Part shown: positions 7,004 through 15,219 of the stretch, piece by piece | Layout of the letters: each line of letters starts with the position of its first letter | Numbering within the stretch: the stretch's first letter is position 1 | Assembly: GCA_030618905.1 (NCBI GenBank) | Contig: JAUXCL010000035.1 | Span: 1 to 15,286 of the forward strand | Length of the DNA: 15,286 bases | Reading direction: 5' to 3' | Source of the DNA: Bacteroidales bacterium | GTDB taxonomy: Bacteria > Bacteroidota > Bacteroidia > Bacteroidales > B18-G4 | Notes under the pieces: model-generated | What the model saw: only the letters and a program-made list of their open reading frames with translations | Told to the model about the DNA's origin: nothing | Database searches by the model: none | Program-made: the position numbers and the translations under genes

Positions 7004-8359
7004 TTATGAAGGATCTGTTTCCAGGGGTTCAAGTTCTTTAGCTGAACGGTTTTGGATGAGGGAGCGGACAGGTCTGATTACCCTTACGATGAACCTGATG
7101 TCTTCGGTGATAATCTCCCCAACACCTTTCATCTTCTGGTTAAATACAAGATCTCTTCCGTAATTGGTTTTTAGCCCATTCAGCAGACTAACTTCAACGG
7201 CATAAAAGTTATCCGACGGGACGGTAGAAATATTGCTGATGATCCCTCTTACCATGCCAAATTCCATGTAAGGATAATTGAAGAATTTTATATTCACCTG
7301 CTGTCCGACTTTAACCTTGCCTGACCCTTTGATGGGCATTAGCATTTTTCCAATGATATTTGTGGAATCCAGGGGAACAATGGAGACTACCTTCTCGCCT
7401 ATAACAACATTTTGGTTTTCTGTCCAGAACCTTGTAAATGTTGCTATACCGTCAATAGATGCTTCAATCACATATTTTTGTTCCCATATTTCAATCTGGC
7501 TGATGAGATTAGAGAATGATTCCCTCAAATTCAATTTAATTGTACTGCTATCCTGCTTGAATTGCAACTTGTAATCCAGGATCTGTTCCTCAAGTTCATT
7601 GATTTTGATTCTGGTATCTGCCAGGTTGGTGCGGGCTGCTTCAAAGTCATGTTTCTTCTTTAGCATTTCGCTTTTCTTCTTTTCCAATTCTACCTCTGCA
7701 ATAGTTTCATTTTCAAAGAGTGTTTGATGTCTTTCATAATCTTTCATGGCAAGATCATAGTTCTCCTGTAAGGTATTTCTTTGCCGGTAGGAATATTCAT
7801 AAAATAACCGGTAATCATCCACCTGGTTTTCAAGGGCGAGGATCTTTTGATTGTAGAAATCGACTTTCAGGAAGCTCTCATAATCCAGATAACTTTTCAG
7901 GAAGAGAGAGTAATAGGACTGGACTTCACCCAGGTTATTGTATTGTTCATAATCTAAGGCAAGAATTTCCTGCCCATGACCGTTCAGGATATATGGTTTT
8001 ATGGTATTGAGATCAACTCTGAGTCTGAATACTTCATCCTCATATGCCGGGTTTTCAATCATGGCAATTTTTTGACCTTCAACAACATGTTGCTTGTCAT
8101 CAATATAAAAACGCTCGATTTTCCCTGTTGATTTTGCGATGATTTCAGCGGGAGGATTTTGAGTGATCACTTCAATCTCTGCAGGAATAAAATCCGGATA
8201 TTTAAAAAACCAGCCAGCGGTGAATATAAGGGCAATAATAAAGAAGAGCAGGGTGATTCCCCACCTGATGATCCAAGGTGGTATAGTGCCCAGGATTTCC
8301 TGAACAGGCTCGGATCGTAATTCGATTTCGGTTAATTTTTTACCTTTAACAGGCGCCAT
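7004..8359 (-). CDS. HlyD family secretion periplasmic adaptor (membrane fusion protein)
   Basis: A 451-residue adaptor subunit. A cytoplasmic tail of about 30 residues is followed by one membrane segment (about 31-52). Then come the first half of a lipoyl-like domain (about 62-105, with STGKIERFYIDDKQHVVEGQKI), a long charged coiled coil (about 170-300), the second lipoyl half (about 296-325, DGIATFTRFWTENQNVVIGEKV) and a beta-barrel region (about 330-420). This is the layout of HlyD-type fusion proteins that link an inner-membrane exporter to an outer-membrane channel. Its start is 27 bp after the end of the C39 ABC exporter gene, so the pair forms the export machine for the peptide made by the upstream Lan genes. 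No TolC-like channel gene follows. It is the last gene of the operon. Confidence 0.93.
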   Translation of the reverse strand: MAPVKGKKLTEIELRSEPVQEILGTIPPWIIRWGITLLFFIIALIFTAGWFFKYPDFIPAEIEVITQNPPAEIIAKSTGKIERFYIDDKQHVVEGQKIAMIENPAYEDEVFRLRVDLNTIKPYILNGHGQEILALDYEQYNNLGEVQSYYSLFLKSYLDYESFLKVDFYNQKILALENQVDDYRLFYEYSYRQRNTLQENYDLAMKDYERHQTLFENETIAEVELEKKKSEMLKKKHDFEAARTNLADTRIKINELEEQILDYKLQFKQDSSTIKLNLRESFSNLISQIEIWEQKYVIEASIDGIATFTRFWTENQNVVIGEKVVSIVPLDSTNIIGKMLMPIKGSGKVKVGQQVNIKFFNYPYMEFGMVRGIISNISTVPSDNFYAVEVSLLNGLKTNYGRDLVFNQKMKGVGEIITEDIRFIVRVIRPVRSLIQNRSAKELEPLETDPS

Positions 8360-8386
8360 CGTCTGTTTTACACCTTAAAAGTCAAT

Positions 8387-10576
8387 TTAGTTACCTAACT
8401 CAAGCTGATTTTTAACCAATTGGTAGTATGCTCCCTTTTTAGCCGTTAAGTCCTGATGGTTCCCAATTTCTGTTACCTGCCCCTTTTCAAGGACGATAAT
8501 CTGGTCTGCATTCTTCACTGTGCTCAGGCGATGAGCGACAATAATGACGGTTTTACCCTGGTAAAACCGGGTAAGATTTTCCATGATGGACTTTTCATTA
8601 TTGGCATCCAGTGCGTTGGTGGCTTCGTCGAAGAACAAAAATTCAGGATTTTTATAGATAGCCCGGGCGATCAGGATTCGCTGCTTTTGACCCTCACTAA
8701 GACCCACGCCTTCCATCCCTATCCTGGTATTATAGCTCAGGGGTAATGATTCGATAAATTCCTGGATATTAGCGATTTTAACTGCTTGTAATAATTTTTC
8801 TTTATCAGTGAATTCGTCGCTGACAGATATATTGCTGGCGATGGTATCTGAAAAGATAAACCCATCCTGCATGACTGCTCCACAATGTTGTCGCCATGTA
8901 CGGTTACTGATATTTACCAGGTTGGTATCACCAATACGGATCTCGCCTTTAACGGGTGGATAGAAACCAAGCATCAGCTTTACCAGCGTGGTTTTCCCGC
9001 TTCCACTCGGTCCGACAATGGCACTTACTTTCCCGGCCGGGATATTGATTTTCACTTCATCAATAACCAGTCTGGAATGTGGCCCTTCATATTGGAATGA
9101 TACATTATTAAAATCGATGCTCTTTTTTTCAGGAATAGCACTGATACGAGCTGTTTCCGGGTCTTCTTCATCTTCACGCTCATGGATCTCTCCCAAACGC
9201 TCTAAACTGATCTTTGCATCCTGCGTGGAACGGAAAAACTGGATCATCTGTTCGATCGGACTGTTAAGCTGCCCGATGATGAACTGCACAGCCATCATCA
9301 TACCCAGGGACATTTCTCCTTCAATTACAGCCTCAGCTGCAAAGAAAATAATCAGCACATTTTTCATCTGGTTGAAAAAGACGGCACCGGCCTGCTGGTA
9401 TTGGTTGATGGCCAATCCCTGTATATTTACGCGAAACAGTTTAGATTGTATCTTTTCCCATTCCCAGCGTTTTTGTTTTTCGCAGTTGTTCAGCTTGATC
9501 TCCTGCATTCCTGTGATGATCTGTATCAGGTTGCTCTGGTTATCTGCCTGCTGGGCAAACCTTTTGAAATCCACCTCTCTGCGTTTTTTCATGAATATCA
9601 ATACCCACGCTGCATACAGGGCGCTGCCGATGATGAAGACAAGCAGGATCTTCAGGCTGTAAATACCGAGAACAATAGCGAAAACCACCAGGGTGAAGAA
9701 GGAAAAAAGAATATTCAGTGAGGAAACCGCCAGGAAATTTTCTATCCTGCTGTGGTCACCAATTCTTTGCAACAGATCACCAACAAGTTTTGTGTCAAAA
9801 AACTTAATGGGCAAACGCATCAATTTAATCAGGAAATCCGAGATCAATGAAATGTTGACCCGCGTGGTCACATGCAAAAGAATCCAGCCCCGTATAAAAT
9901 CAACCAAGGTCTGGCTGATAACCAGAACGACCATGGCAATAAGTACCAGTGTAATGAATGAAAAGTCCTGGTTGGATATTCCGATATCCACAATGGCCTG
10001 GGTGAGGAAAGGGAATATGAGTTGGATCAAGCTGCCGAGTAACAAGCCGAGTATCAGCTGAATGACAAATTTCCGATGGGGCTTGACATAGGAAAATAAG
10101 AACCTGAAACTTTTTTTGTTCAGCGCTTCACCTTCCTGTTTATAAAAATCAGGTGTAGGTTCAAGTAATAAGCATACGCCCTGGTATTCACCATCCACTT
10201 TTGTGCTTGCCCAGCCTTGCAGAAATTCTTTGCTGCTGTACTTTATCAGACCATGGGCCGGATCCGCAACATAAATGGTGTCCTTCTTTATTTTATAGAC
10301 GACAACAAAATGCTGCTGGCGCCAGTGAACAATGCAAGGCATGGGTGTTTCCTGCTTTAACCTATCCAGGCTTAGCCTGACACCCATGGTCCTGAATCCA
10401 ATGGATTCAGCAGCATCACTGGTGCCCAGCAAGGATACCCCTTCCCTGGTAATATAACTTCTGTCCCGCAGTGTCTGCAGGGCATAAGTCCTGCCATAAT
10501 ATTTGGCGATCATGCGTAAACAGGCAGGACCACAATCCATTGCATCCAATTGCTTATAAAAAGGGAAGTTGAACAT
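8387..10576 (-). CDS. Peptidase C39 domain ABC exporter (leader-cleaving peptide exporter)
   Basis: A 729-residue fusion. Residues 1-135 are a C39 Cys peptidase with Q9, catalytic C15 (DCGPACL), H89 (QQHFVVVY) and D105 (VADPAHG) all present. Residues about 165-460 are the membrane domain with roughly six segments. Residues about 485-729 are the ATPase: Walker A GPSGSGKT 522-529, Q570, signature LSEGQ 626-630, Walker B FLFFDE 646-651, H682. Such transporters cut leaders after a double-glycine-type motif on the cytosolic side and export the rest; the intact triad predicts that the substrate carries such a leader. It lies 35 bp after the LanB C-terminal gene and 27 bp before the HlyD gene. Confidence 0.95.
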   Translation of the reverse strand: MFNFPFYKQLDAMDCGPACLRMIAKYYGRTYALQTLRDRSYITREGVSLLGTSDAAESIGFRTMGVRLSLDRLKQETPMPCIVHWRQQHFVVVYKIKKDTIYVADPAHGLIKYSSKEFLQGWASTKVDGEYQGVCLLLEPTPDFYKQEGEALNKKSFRFLFSYVKPHRKFVIQLILGLLLGSLIQLIFPFLTQAIVDIGISNQDFSFITLVLIAMVVLVISQTLVDFIRGWILLHVTTRVNISLISDFLIKLMRLPIKFFDTKLVGDLLQRIGDHSRIENFLAVSSLNILFSFFTLVVFAIVLGIYSLKILLVFIIGSALYAAWVLIFMKKRREVDFKRFAQQADNQSNLIQIITGMQEIKLNNCEKQKRWEWEKIQSKLFRVNIQGLAINQYQQAGAVFFNQMKNVLIIFFAAEAVIEGEMSLGMMMAVQFIIGQLNSPIEQMIQFFRSTQDAKISLERLGEIHEREDEEDPETARISAIPEKKSIDFNNVSFQYEGPHSRLVIDEVKINIPAGKVSAIVGPSGSGKTTLVKLMLGFYPPVKGEIRIGDTNLVNISNRTWRQHCGAVMQDGFIFSDTIASNISVSDEFTDKEKLLQAVKIANIQEFIESLPLSYNTRIGMEGVGLSEGQKQRILIARAIYKNPEFLFFDEATNALDANNEKSIMENLTRFYQGKTVIIVAHRLSTVKNADQIIVLEKGQVTEIGNHQDLTAKKGAYYQLVKNQLELGN

Positions 10577-10611
10577 ACGGGATAAATATAATTCAAATAT
10601 ATTAAAAATGC

Positions 10612-11517
10612 CTATTGAATGTTTCGATATTTGTTTTTTGCTGTATAAGATTTGTATGTACGGAAGAGGAAATCATACAATACCATTTCATAGGTGCGCT
10701 GCCTGGCCCGGAACAACCTGTTCATCATCATATGGATATAGGATCCGCAAAGGTCATCCAATTCATGAGTGTCCGTTTTGTTTGTGACAGCAATGATTTT
10801 ATCAGCAACCGGTTTGATGCGTTCTGATCGCCGGCGAATAATGTTTTGGATTGAAAGAGCCCTTTCACTACCCTTATCATTGAAGATCACATCATCAATC
10901 CTATTCCTGAATTTTCTGTACTTCGTACTGATCTGTTTGGCCAGTTTAGTATCCTTATTAAACTCTTTGGCAAAGGAAAAGTTAAGGTTTCGAAGCAGCT
11001 CAAGCTTTCTGCTCCCGGTGTACTGAAAATCATCCAATAAAGCATCAACAGCCATAAGGCTGCTTAAGCATTTGTCTTCATCTAATTCTTCTCCTTTAAT
11101 GATTTCCAATAGTTGAATGCACATCTCACTATCATAGAAGAAAATCATTTCTGCGTATTCCATGGTCCTGGTCCCATAGCGTTCAATTTCCCGGTGATAG
11201 GTATCTATTTGGATCCTATGAATTAAACCCTGGAGAAAATATGGGTCAGAAAGATCTTTGATCAGCTGAATCAGGGTTTGACAGTAATCCATTTTTGACA
11301 CATGGAACCTGATCCTGAGGTGATTATCGGGATCAGCATACCTGATATAGAACCATTGGTCTATTATGGATTGCTTCCATAGTTGATTTGAAACCTCCTT
11401 GATCAGGCCGGTTAATAATTTATCTGAGGTTTTAGGCCCACAATATAACTTGTAATATATCCATTCCGAACCAGGAATAAAACTGTGCTGAATTATTTCA
11501 TTTTTTGTTTTACTCAC
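10612..11517 (-). CDS. Thiopeptide-type bacteriocin biosynthesis protein (separate LanB elimination domain, SpaB_C)
   Basis: A 301-residue stand-alone version of the C-terminal domain of class I lanthipeptide dehydratases. It carries the three usual blocks: GSEWIYYKLY at 16-25, WFYIRYADPDNHLRIRF at 55-71 and DTYHREIERYG at 105-115, with Arg and His residues in positions where the family has its elimination-site residues (not checked by alignment). The known role is removal of glutamate from glutamylated Ser/Thr to leave dehydroalanine or dehydrobutyrine. In nisin-type LanB this is fused to the glutamylation part; here it is a separate gene. The start is GTG at 11515-11517, overlapping the stop of the preceding lanB gene by four bases (GTGA), which implies coupled translation and equal amounts. 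Confidence 0.93.
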   Translation of the reverse strand: MSKTKNEIIQHSFIPGSEWIYYKLYCGPKTSDKLLTGLIKEVSNQLWKQSIIDQWFYIRYADPDNHLRIRFHVSKMDYCQTLIQLIKDLSDPYFLQGLIHRIQIDTYHREIERYGTRTMEYAEMIFFYDSEMCIQLLEIIKGEELDEDKCLSSLMAVDALLDDFQYTGSRKLELLRNLNFSFAKEFNKDTKLAKQISTKYRKFRNRIDDVIFNDKGSERALSIQNIIRRRSERIKPVADKIIAVTNKTDTHELDDLCGSYIHMMMNRLFRARQRTYEMVLYDFLFRTYKSYTAKNKYRNIQ

Positions 11518-13781
11518 TTTAAAGTCGTTTTATGCAGGGCGGCAATTATCTCATGATTGTAAGAACCATGCTTACTTTTAACCATCGCGGATGCCGGGTC
11601 GAAAAGAAACTCTTTTAGGGTAATGGCTGATCTTCCTTTAATCAAGGAAGCCAACATTTCTCTACTGAACCTGTTGTTGAAATTGACCAGTAATTCATTG
11701 TCAAAATCAGCAAGCAGGACCATCTCCGGTATTTTCAAATTTTGACGCCATTCAGCCAATTTATCCTGACTATTTACATTGATTAATATTTCCGACAAAT
11801 CTCTGATTTGCTTTTGCTGCAATTTCCAATGCGCAGGTGATAAAACCAGGTTTTTATAGACTACCCGCGGGAAATACCTGTATTTTGATTCCAGGAACCC
11901 CCATGAAAAATCCAGGTTATCATGGGTGTCTTGTGCTTGAAGATCACAAAGAAAACGGTATACAGGTATGGCATTTCTTGCATAATTGTGTGCAGAACTC
12001 AGTTTTGGGATGACTTGTTTATGATGCTGCTTTGACCGCAGCAGGATCTTCTCATTTCTTATGCTGATAAACAGGTCATTAACAGGGATTTGATGTGCGG
12101 AGGGAACACTTGCCCTGGACAGGTAGGGAATCTCATAAGCCCTTAAAACCGGTCTTTGCAGAATATTTCCTGTCCTTCCTTCAGGAAGATGGATAATTTC
12201 GGCCAGGATGACATCCGGATGATGATCTGCCTCTTGATCAGTGATATCCATTGCAAGTTTATAGATATCCTTATGCATATGACAAAAACGGCCGATAATA
12301 TTTGCGGCACCGGGACCGGCAGCCCAGAGGATCTCCAATTTGGGATCATGTCCAGCGATTACTCCGGGATCTAAAACCCGAAAACATATATTAAAGGTGT
12401 CGGGTAAATCAGTAAAGTCAATTGTGAAATTTTGCAGGTCCTGCTCTTCAATCCTTATTTCCATGCTATCATTATGAATAGCTTCGTAATATTTATCCAG
12501 CAACAAATCATATTGTGGGTGCCATTGAATTTTTCCGGGTAATCGATCTCTTTGCGGTAAGATCAGGTCATCAATCAGGGGTGCCGGGTCAGCAAGGTTA
12601 GCTTCGATTCCATAAGCGATTCCAATCTCAGGATCGAGCGCATGTAATAAAGGGACCTCTTTCATTTCATAGCGGGCCATAAATTTCGATCGGAATTCTC
12701 TTAATTCAGGTGAATCTGCTTTTATACTGAAGGCTTTCAATACCCTGATCCCATCCATGAGCTCATCTTTAATTCCGGATTCGAGGGTGCAATCCTGAAC
12801 AGATTTTTCAAGGTCGACCTGGAATAAATATTTGTTGTTGATGCTTGTATCTAAACTGCCAAGTGTTTCCCTGGCCCGGACATAGTGGTCTATGCTGTGA
12901 TTTTTGCCTGAAGCATCATGCAATTGCCCGTGCACCTTTTTCAGGATCTCAATTTTCGATGCTGCTTGACCGGTTTTTTCAATTGTGCTGATGATCTCTT
13001 GCAGAGGTGAGGATGCGGTAAGCACAGGTTCCAGTTCAGAGACAAGCACCTGGCTGTTGACTATGTCCATGATAAAGGCAACGGATGTGCGCTTACTGCA
13101 CCCGTCATCAAGCAAAATTTGTGTCAGCTCCTTCAGGGTTTTTCCTGACCTGGCCTCTTCCAGGATCCGGCCTAATGCTTTGCTGTGATCAACTGAAACA
13201 ATATGGTGGGTGTGCTGTTCTTTGTTGTACCGGCACTCAACATACCGGATTGAGTCAGCAACATTATACATACTTGAATTGGGGTAATATTTTAGCTGGT
13301 GTTTAATGCCAGGATCATTTTCCAGATCCCGGGTCAGCTGTCCAAGGTAATGCATGTCGAGCCGGACATGTCGTTTAGCTTGATCAACAGGAAAGATTTT
13401 TATAGATGAATGCTCACTCCAATTCCCGGCATTAATTCCGGCAAACAGGCCAAAAGGAGTTGCCCTGACTGACATCCTGAGCAGATACCTGAATAAAGTC
13501 CTGGCCAGTTTCCGGGTAAGTTCCGGGTCGTTTGAATGTTTATTTTTCCATTTCTCAATTTGCGTATACAGTTCCGGAGAAGCCAGGAAAACGCCTTCTT
13601 TAACAAACTCGTCTTCCCATAATGCCATGACCTGCAGTGCCGGAATATCTTCCATATTAACCCATGGAGAAATGAAGTCATGCGGCAGGGCAGGGGTGCG
13701 GAGCAGAAAAGTATTAAAAAAGCGATATGGGTAATTTTCCGGCATAATGCATTTTAATGAATCAGGAGGCATGTGTCCCAT
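11514..13781 (-). CDS. Lantibiotic dehydratase, N-terminal glutamylation part (LanB)
   Basis: About 755 residues, the size of the glutamylation region alone (full LanB proteins are about 1000). Hallmarks are FFNTFLLRTPALP at 21-33, the RATPFGLFAG motif at 106-115, DLFISIRNEKILLRS at 569-583, PRVVYKNLVLSPAHW at 638-652 and LLADFDNELLVNF near 689-701. The enzyme uses glutamyl-tRNA to glutamylate Ser and Thr of a precursor peptide in the cytoplasm. Three in-frame ATGs are possible: 13781 (28-bp overlap with lanC), 13772, or 13745 (after the lanC stop, giving MPENYPYRFF). None has a clear ribosome site, so the start is uncertain. It ends in a four-base overlap with the elimination-domain gene. 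Confidence 0.93.
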   Translation of the reverse strand: MGHMPPDSLKCIMPENYPYRFFNTFLLRTPALPHDFISPWVNMEDIPALQVMALWEDEFVKEGVFLASPELYTQIEKWKNKHSNDPELTRKLARTLFRYLLRMSVRATPFGLFAGINAGNWSEHSSIKIFPVDQAKRHVRLDMHYLGQLTRDLENDPGIKHQLKYYPNSSMYNVADSIRYVECRYNKEQHTHHIVSVDHSKALGRILEEARSGKTLKELTQILLDDGCSKRTSVAFIMDIVNSQVLVSELEPVLTASSPLQEIISTIEKTGQAASKIEILKKVHGQLHDASGKNHSIDHYVRARETLGSLDTSINNKYLFQVDLEKSVQDCTLESGIKDELMDGIRVLKAFSIKADSPELREFRSKFMARYEMKEVPLLHALDPEIGIAYGIEANLADPAPLIDDLILPQRDRLPGKIQWHPQYDLLLDKYYEAIHNDSMEIRIEEQDLQNFTIDFTDLPDTFNICFRVLDPGVIAGHDPKLEILWAAGPGAANIIGRFCHMHKDIYKLAMDITDQEADHHPDVILAEIIHLPEGRTGNILQRPVLRAYEIPYLSRASVPSAHQIPVNDLFISIRNEKILLRSKQHHKQVIPKLSSAHNYARNAIPVYRFLCDLQAQDTHDNLDFSWGFLESKYRYFPRVVYKNLVLSPAHWKLQQKQIRDLSEILINVNSQDKLAEWRQNLKIPEMVLLADFDNELLVNFNNRFSREMLASLIKGRSAITLKEFLFDPASAMVKSKHGSYNHEIIAALHKTTLK

Positions 13782-14971
13782 TCAGGCTTCTCGTTGCTGA
13801 TGGATGTCATCAGGGACAGGCCAATGCCTGCGACCCCTTCCAGCAGTCCGTGCTCATTATCCCATTCCCCCCTGGCATTGTTCCGAAAAGCTTTAAATCC
13901 CGCCAGTCCATCATGAAACCGGGCCATCTCCAGAGTTTGGCGGATCCAGAATTCAGCAGCTTCATGATATTTTTGATCTTTGCTAAGCTGGAAGATATGG
14001 TTGAAGACCTGTGCCAGTCCGGCAGTACCATGGCATAAACCCGCATCCATGACATAATCCGCACTGAGAGATTGCCGCCGGGAGCAATTTTCAAAGATTT
14101 CAAGGTAATCCTTTTCCCAGGCAGCATTGTTTGTTGCAATAGCAGCTTGTTTAATGGCCAGCCCTATTCCCGGATCCCCGTAACACCATGCCAGTCTGCT
14201 GGTGGCCGGGGTGCCTTTAAGGATCCAATTGGGAAAAAATGAACGGTACTTCCGCGGGTCCTGTTTATATTGTAATAAATATTTCATTGACCCTTCCATC
14301 AGGTCCAAAGGACATTCTTTGTCAATACCCATTTGATAAAGCCTTGAAAGAAATGCGATGACACCGGGCAAGCCGTGTGCCATGCCCAGGTTAACACCGT
14401 GGATGATTTCATCCAGATGTATATCTGCCTTCCAGCTTATTTGTCCATTTTTGTCTTTGATGGCAATCTTATCCAGGCTGTCAATCAAATCAACAAGGTA
14501 TGCCGGATCTTTCTTTCGCTTAAACCTTTCCAGAAAATACATTCCATAGCCAAGTCCTCCATGCAGAAAATCAAAATTGCCATGACTGAAATCAAGTTTC
14601 ATGAGTTTTGACAATGCCAGGTCAATTTCCTCCAGGCTTTCTTCCTGATCAAAATCCAAAAAATCCTGTTGGATAAGGTGCTCGATCAGCCAGGCAACAC
14701 CGGCCAGTCCATCAGCATAGGTGAATGAATCATTGTGATCCCGGATCTCGTCCAGGATTTGGTTCAGCAATGAAAAACCAAGGTCATTTGAGTGTTCATT
14801 CCGGAATACCCTTGCATGGTAAAGCAGGAAAAGAACAATCCCCGACTTACCAACCATTAAGCTGGAATCCGTTTCCTGGTAATCCAGGTTGTAAAAGACC
14901 TCAGCTATTTCATCAATTTTTGATCTGACCTGGCAAAAGAGGGATTGATTGGTGATGACAGGTTCGATCAT
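13754..14971 (-). CDS. Lanthionine synthetase C family protein (LanC cyclase)
   Basis: A 405-residue LanC cyclase, the usual length. The family's zinc ligands are visible as C263 in AWCYGDPGIG and C313-H314 in LCHGTAGL, and the catalytic-type His as H199 in MAHGLPGV. Repeated GG/HG-containing helical-barrel motifs (ADGLAGVAWL, LHGGLGYGMY, HDGLAGF, EHGLLEGVAGIGLSL) mark the alpha,alpha-toroid. The enzyme adds Cys thiols to dehydrated residues to form lanthionine rings. It is the first visible gene of the operon; its end overlaps the most upstream candidate lanB start by 28 bp. The ATG at 14969-14971 is preceded by AGAAAG-like bases only, and no convincing promoter is seen upstream. Confidence 0.95.
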   Translation of the reverse strand: MIEPVITNQSLFCQVRSKIDEIAEVFYNLDYQETDSSLMVGKSGIVLFLLYHARVFRNEHSNDLGFSLLNQILDEIRDHNDSFTYADGLAGVAWLIEHLIQQDFLDFDQEESLEEIDLALSKLMKLDFSHGNFDFLHGGLGYGMYFLERFKRKKDPAYLVDLIDSLDKIAIKDKNGQISWKADIHLDEIIHGVNLGMAHGLPGVIAFLSRLYQMGIDKECPLDLMEGSMKYLLQYKQDPRKYRSFFPNWILKGTPATSRLAWCYGDPGIGLAIKQAAIATNNAAWEKDYLEIFENCSRRQSLSADYVMDAGLCHGTAGLAQVFNHIFQLSKDQKYHEAAEFWIRQTLEMARFHDGLAGFKAFRNNARGEWDNEHGLLEGVAGIGLSLMTSISNEKPEWDTCLLIH

Positions 14972-14994
14972 ACATGTTCTTTCTAGTTAATACC

Positions 14995-15022
14995 AAAAAA
15001 TGGGTTTTGTCCCCTTTTTTTT
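14995..15022. terminator. Terminator-like A-tract / short stem / T-tract
   Basis: Six A residues, T, then GGG (15002-15004), a TTTTGT loop, CCC (within 15011-15014) and eight T residues (15015-15022). The A and T tracts extend the pairing on either side of one mismatch, so it could act on either strand. The GC core is only 3 bp, so this is a weak candidate. Read on the minus strand it lies about 25 bp before lanC, where an attenuator after a precursor gene would be expected. Confidence 0.35.
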
Positions 15023-15024
15023 AT

Positions 15025-15049
15025 GAATTTAGTAAAAAAAACTAAATTC
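15025..15049. repeat. Inverted repeat with 9-bp arms and an A7 loop
   Basis: GAATTTAGT (15025-15033) and ACTAAATTC (15041-15049) are perfect inverse complements separated by seven A residues. The right arm runs into the first 67-bp repeat. It lies 54 bp upstream of the lanC start and may be an operator or a transcript hairpin. Confidence 0.6.
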
Positions 15050-15111
15050 TCGTAACGAGTGACGAGTGACGCGTGACGAGAAGTGTTATTTTTTTGTGTT
15101 CATTCTTTTAC
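15045..15111 (+). repeat. 67-bp direct repeat, copy 1
   Basis: It begins AATTCTCGTAACGAG, passes through three GTGACG heptads, and ends in GTGTTCATTCTTTTAC. All 67 bases are identical to 15220-15286, including a run of seven T residues. The beginning matches the family of the heptad repeat at 5970-6000 read on the other strand. Confidence 0.92.
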
Positions 15112-15196
15112 CCACCCCCCGTCCCCCTCCCTACCGGTAGGGAGGGGGTGCGTTCTGAGCAGACTTTGCAATACACCCCTTGCCTGGGGGTGGGTA
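15109..15196. repeat. Outer inverted repeat around the palindrome
   Basis: TACCCACCCCC (15109-15119) and GGGGGTGGGTA (15186-15196) are exact inverse complements with 11-bp arms. They enclose the 26-bp palindrome and a less structured 37-bp stretch, giving a nested, element-like arrangement. Confidence 0.65.
15123..15148. repeat. Perfect 26-bp GC-rich palindrome
   Basis: Arms CCCCCTCCCTACC (15123-15135) and GGTAGGGAGGGGG (15136-15148) are perfect inverse complements without any spacer. It lies between the two 67-bp repeats. No T-tract follows, so it is not a standard terminator. Confidence 0.9.
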
Positions 15197-15219
15197 TGAA
15201 AAATTGTTGAAAAATCTGC

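Noticed and set aside
8988..9662. A 224-codon plus-strand open frame opposite the C39 ABC exporter gene
   Set aside because: It lies wholly antisense to a gene with intact, well-spaced ABC motifs, has a low-complexity composition rich in Ser, Ile and Cys, and shows no family pattern or promoter.
10612..11517. LanB C-terminal gene as a pseudogene fragment broken from LanB by frameshift
   Set aside because: The break falls exactly at the domain boundary with a clean GTGA stop/start overlap, and both parts keep all their motifs, so it is a natural split rather than damage.
15076..15111. A five-codon minus-strand frame (MNTKK) in each 67-bp repeat as a leader peptide
   Set aside because: It is carried passively by the repeat, has no ribosome site, and contains no run of regulatory codons such as would be expected for attenuation.
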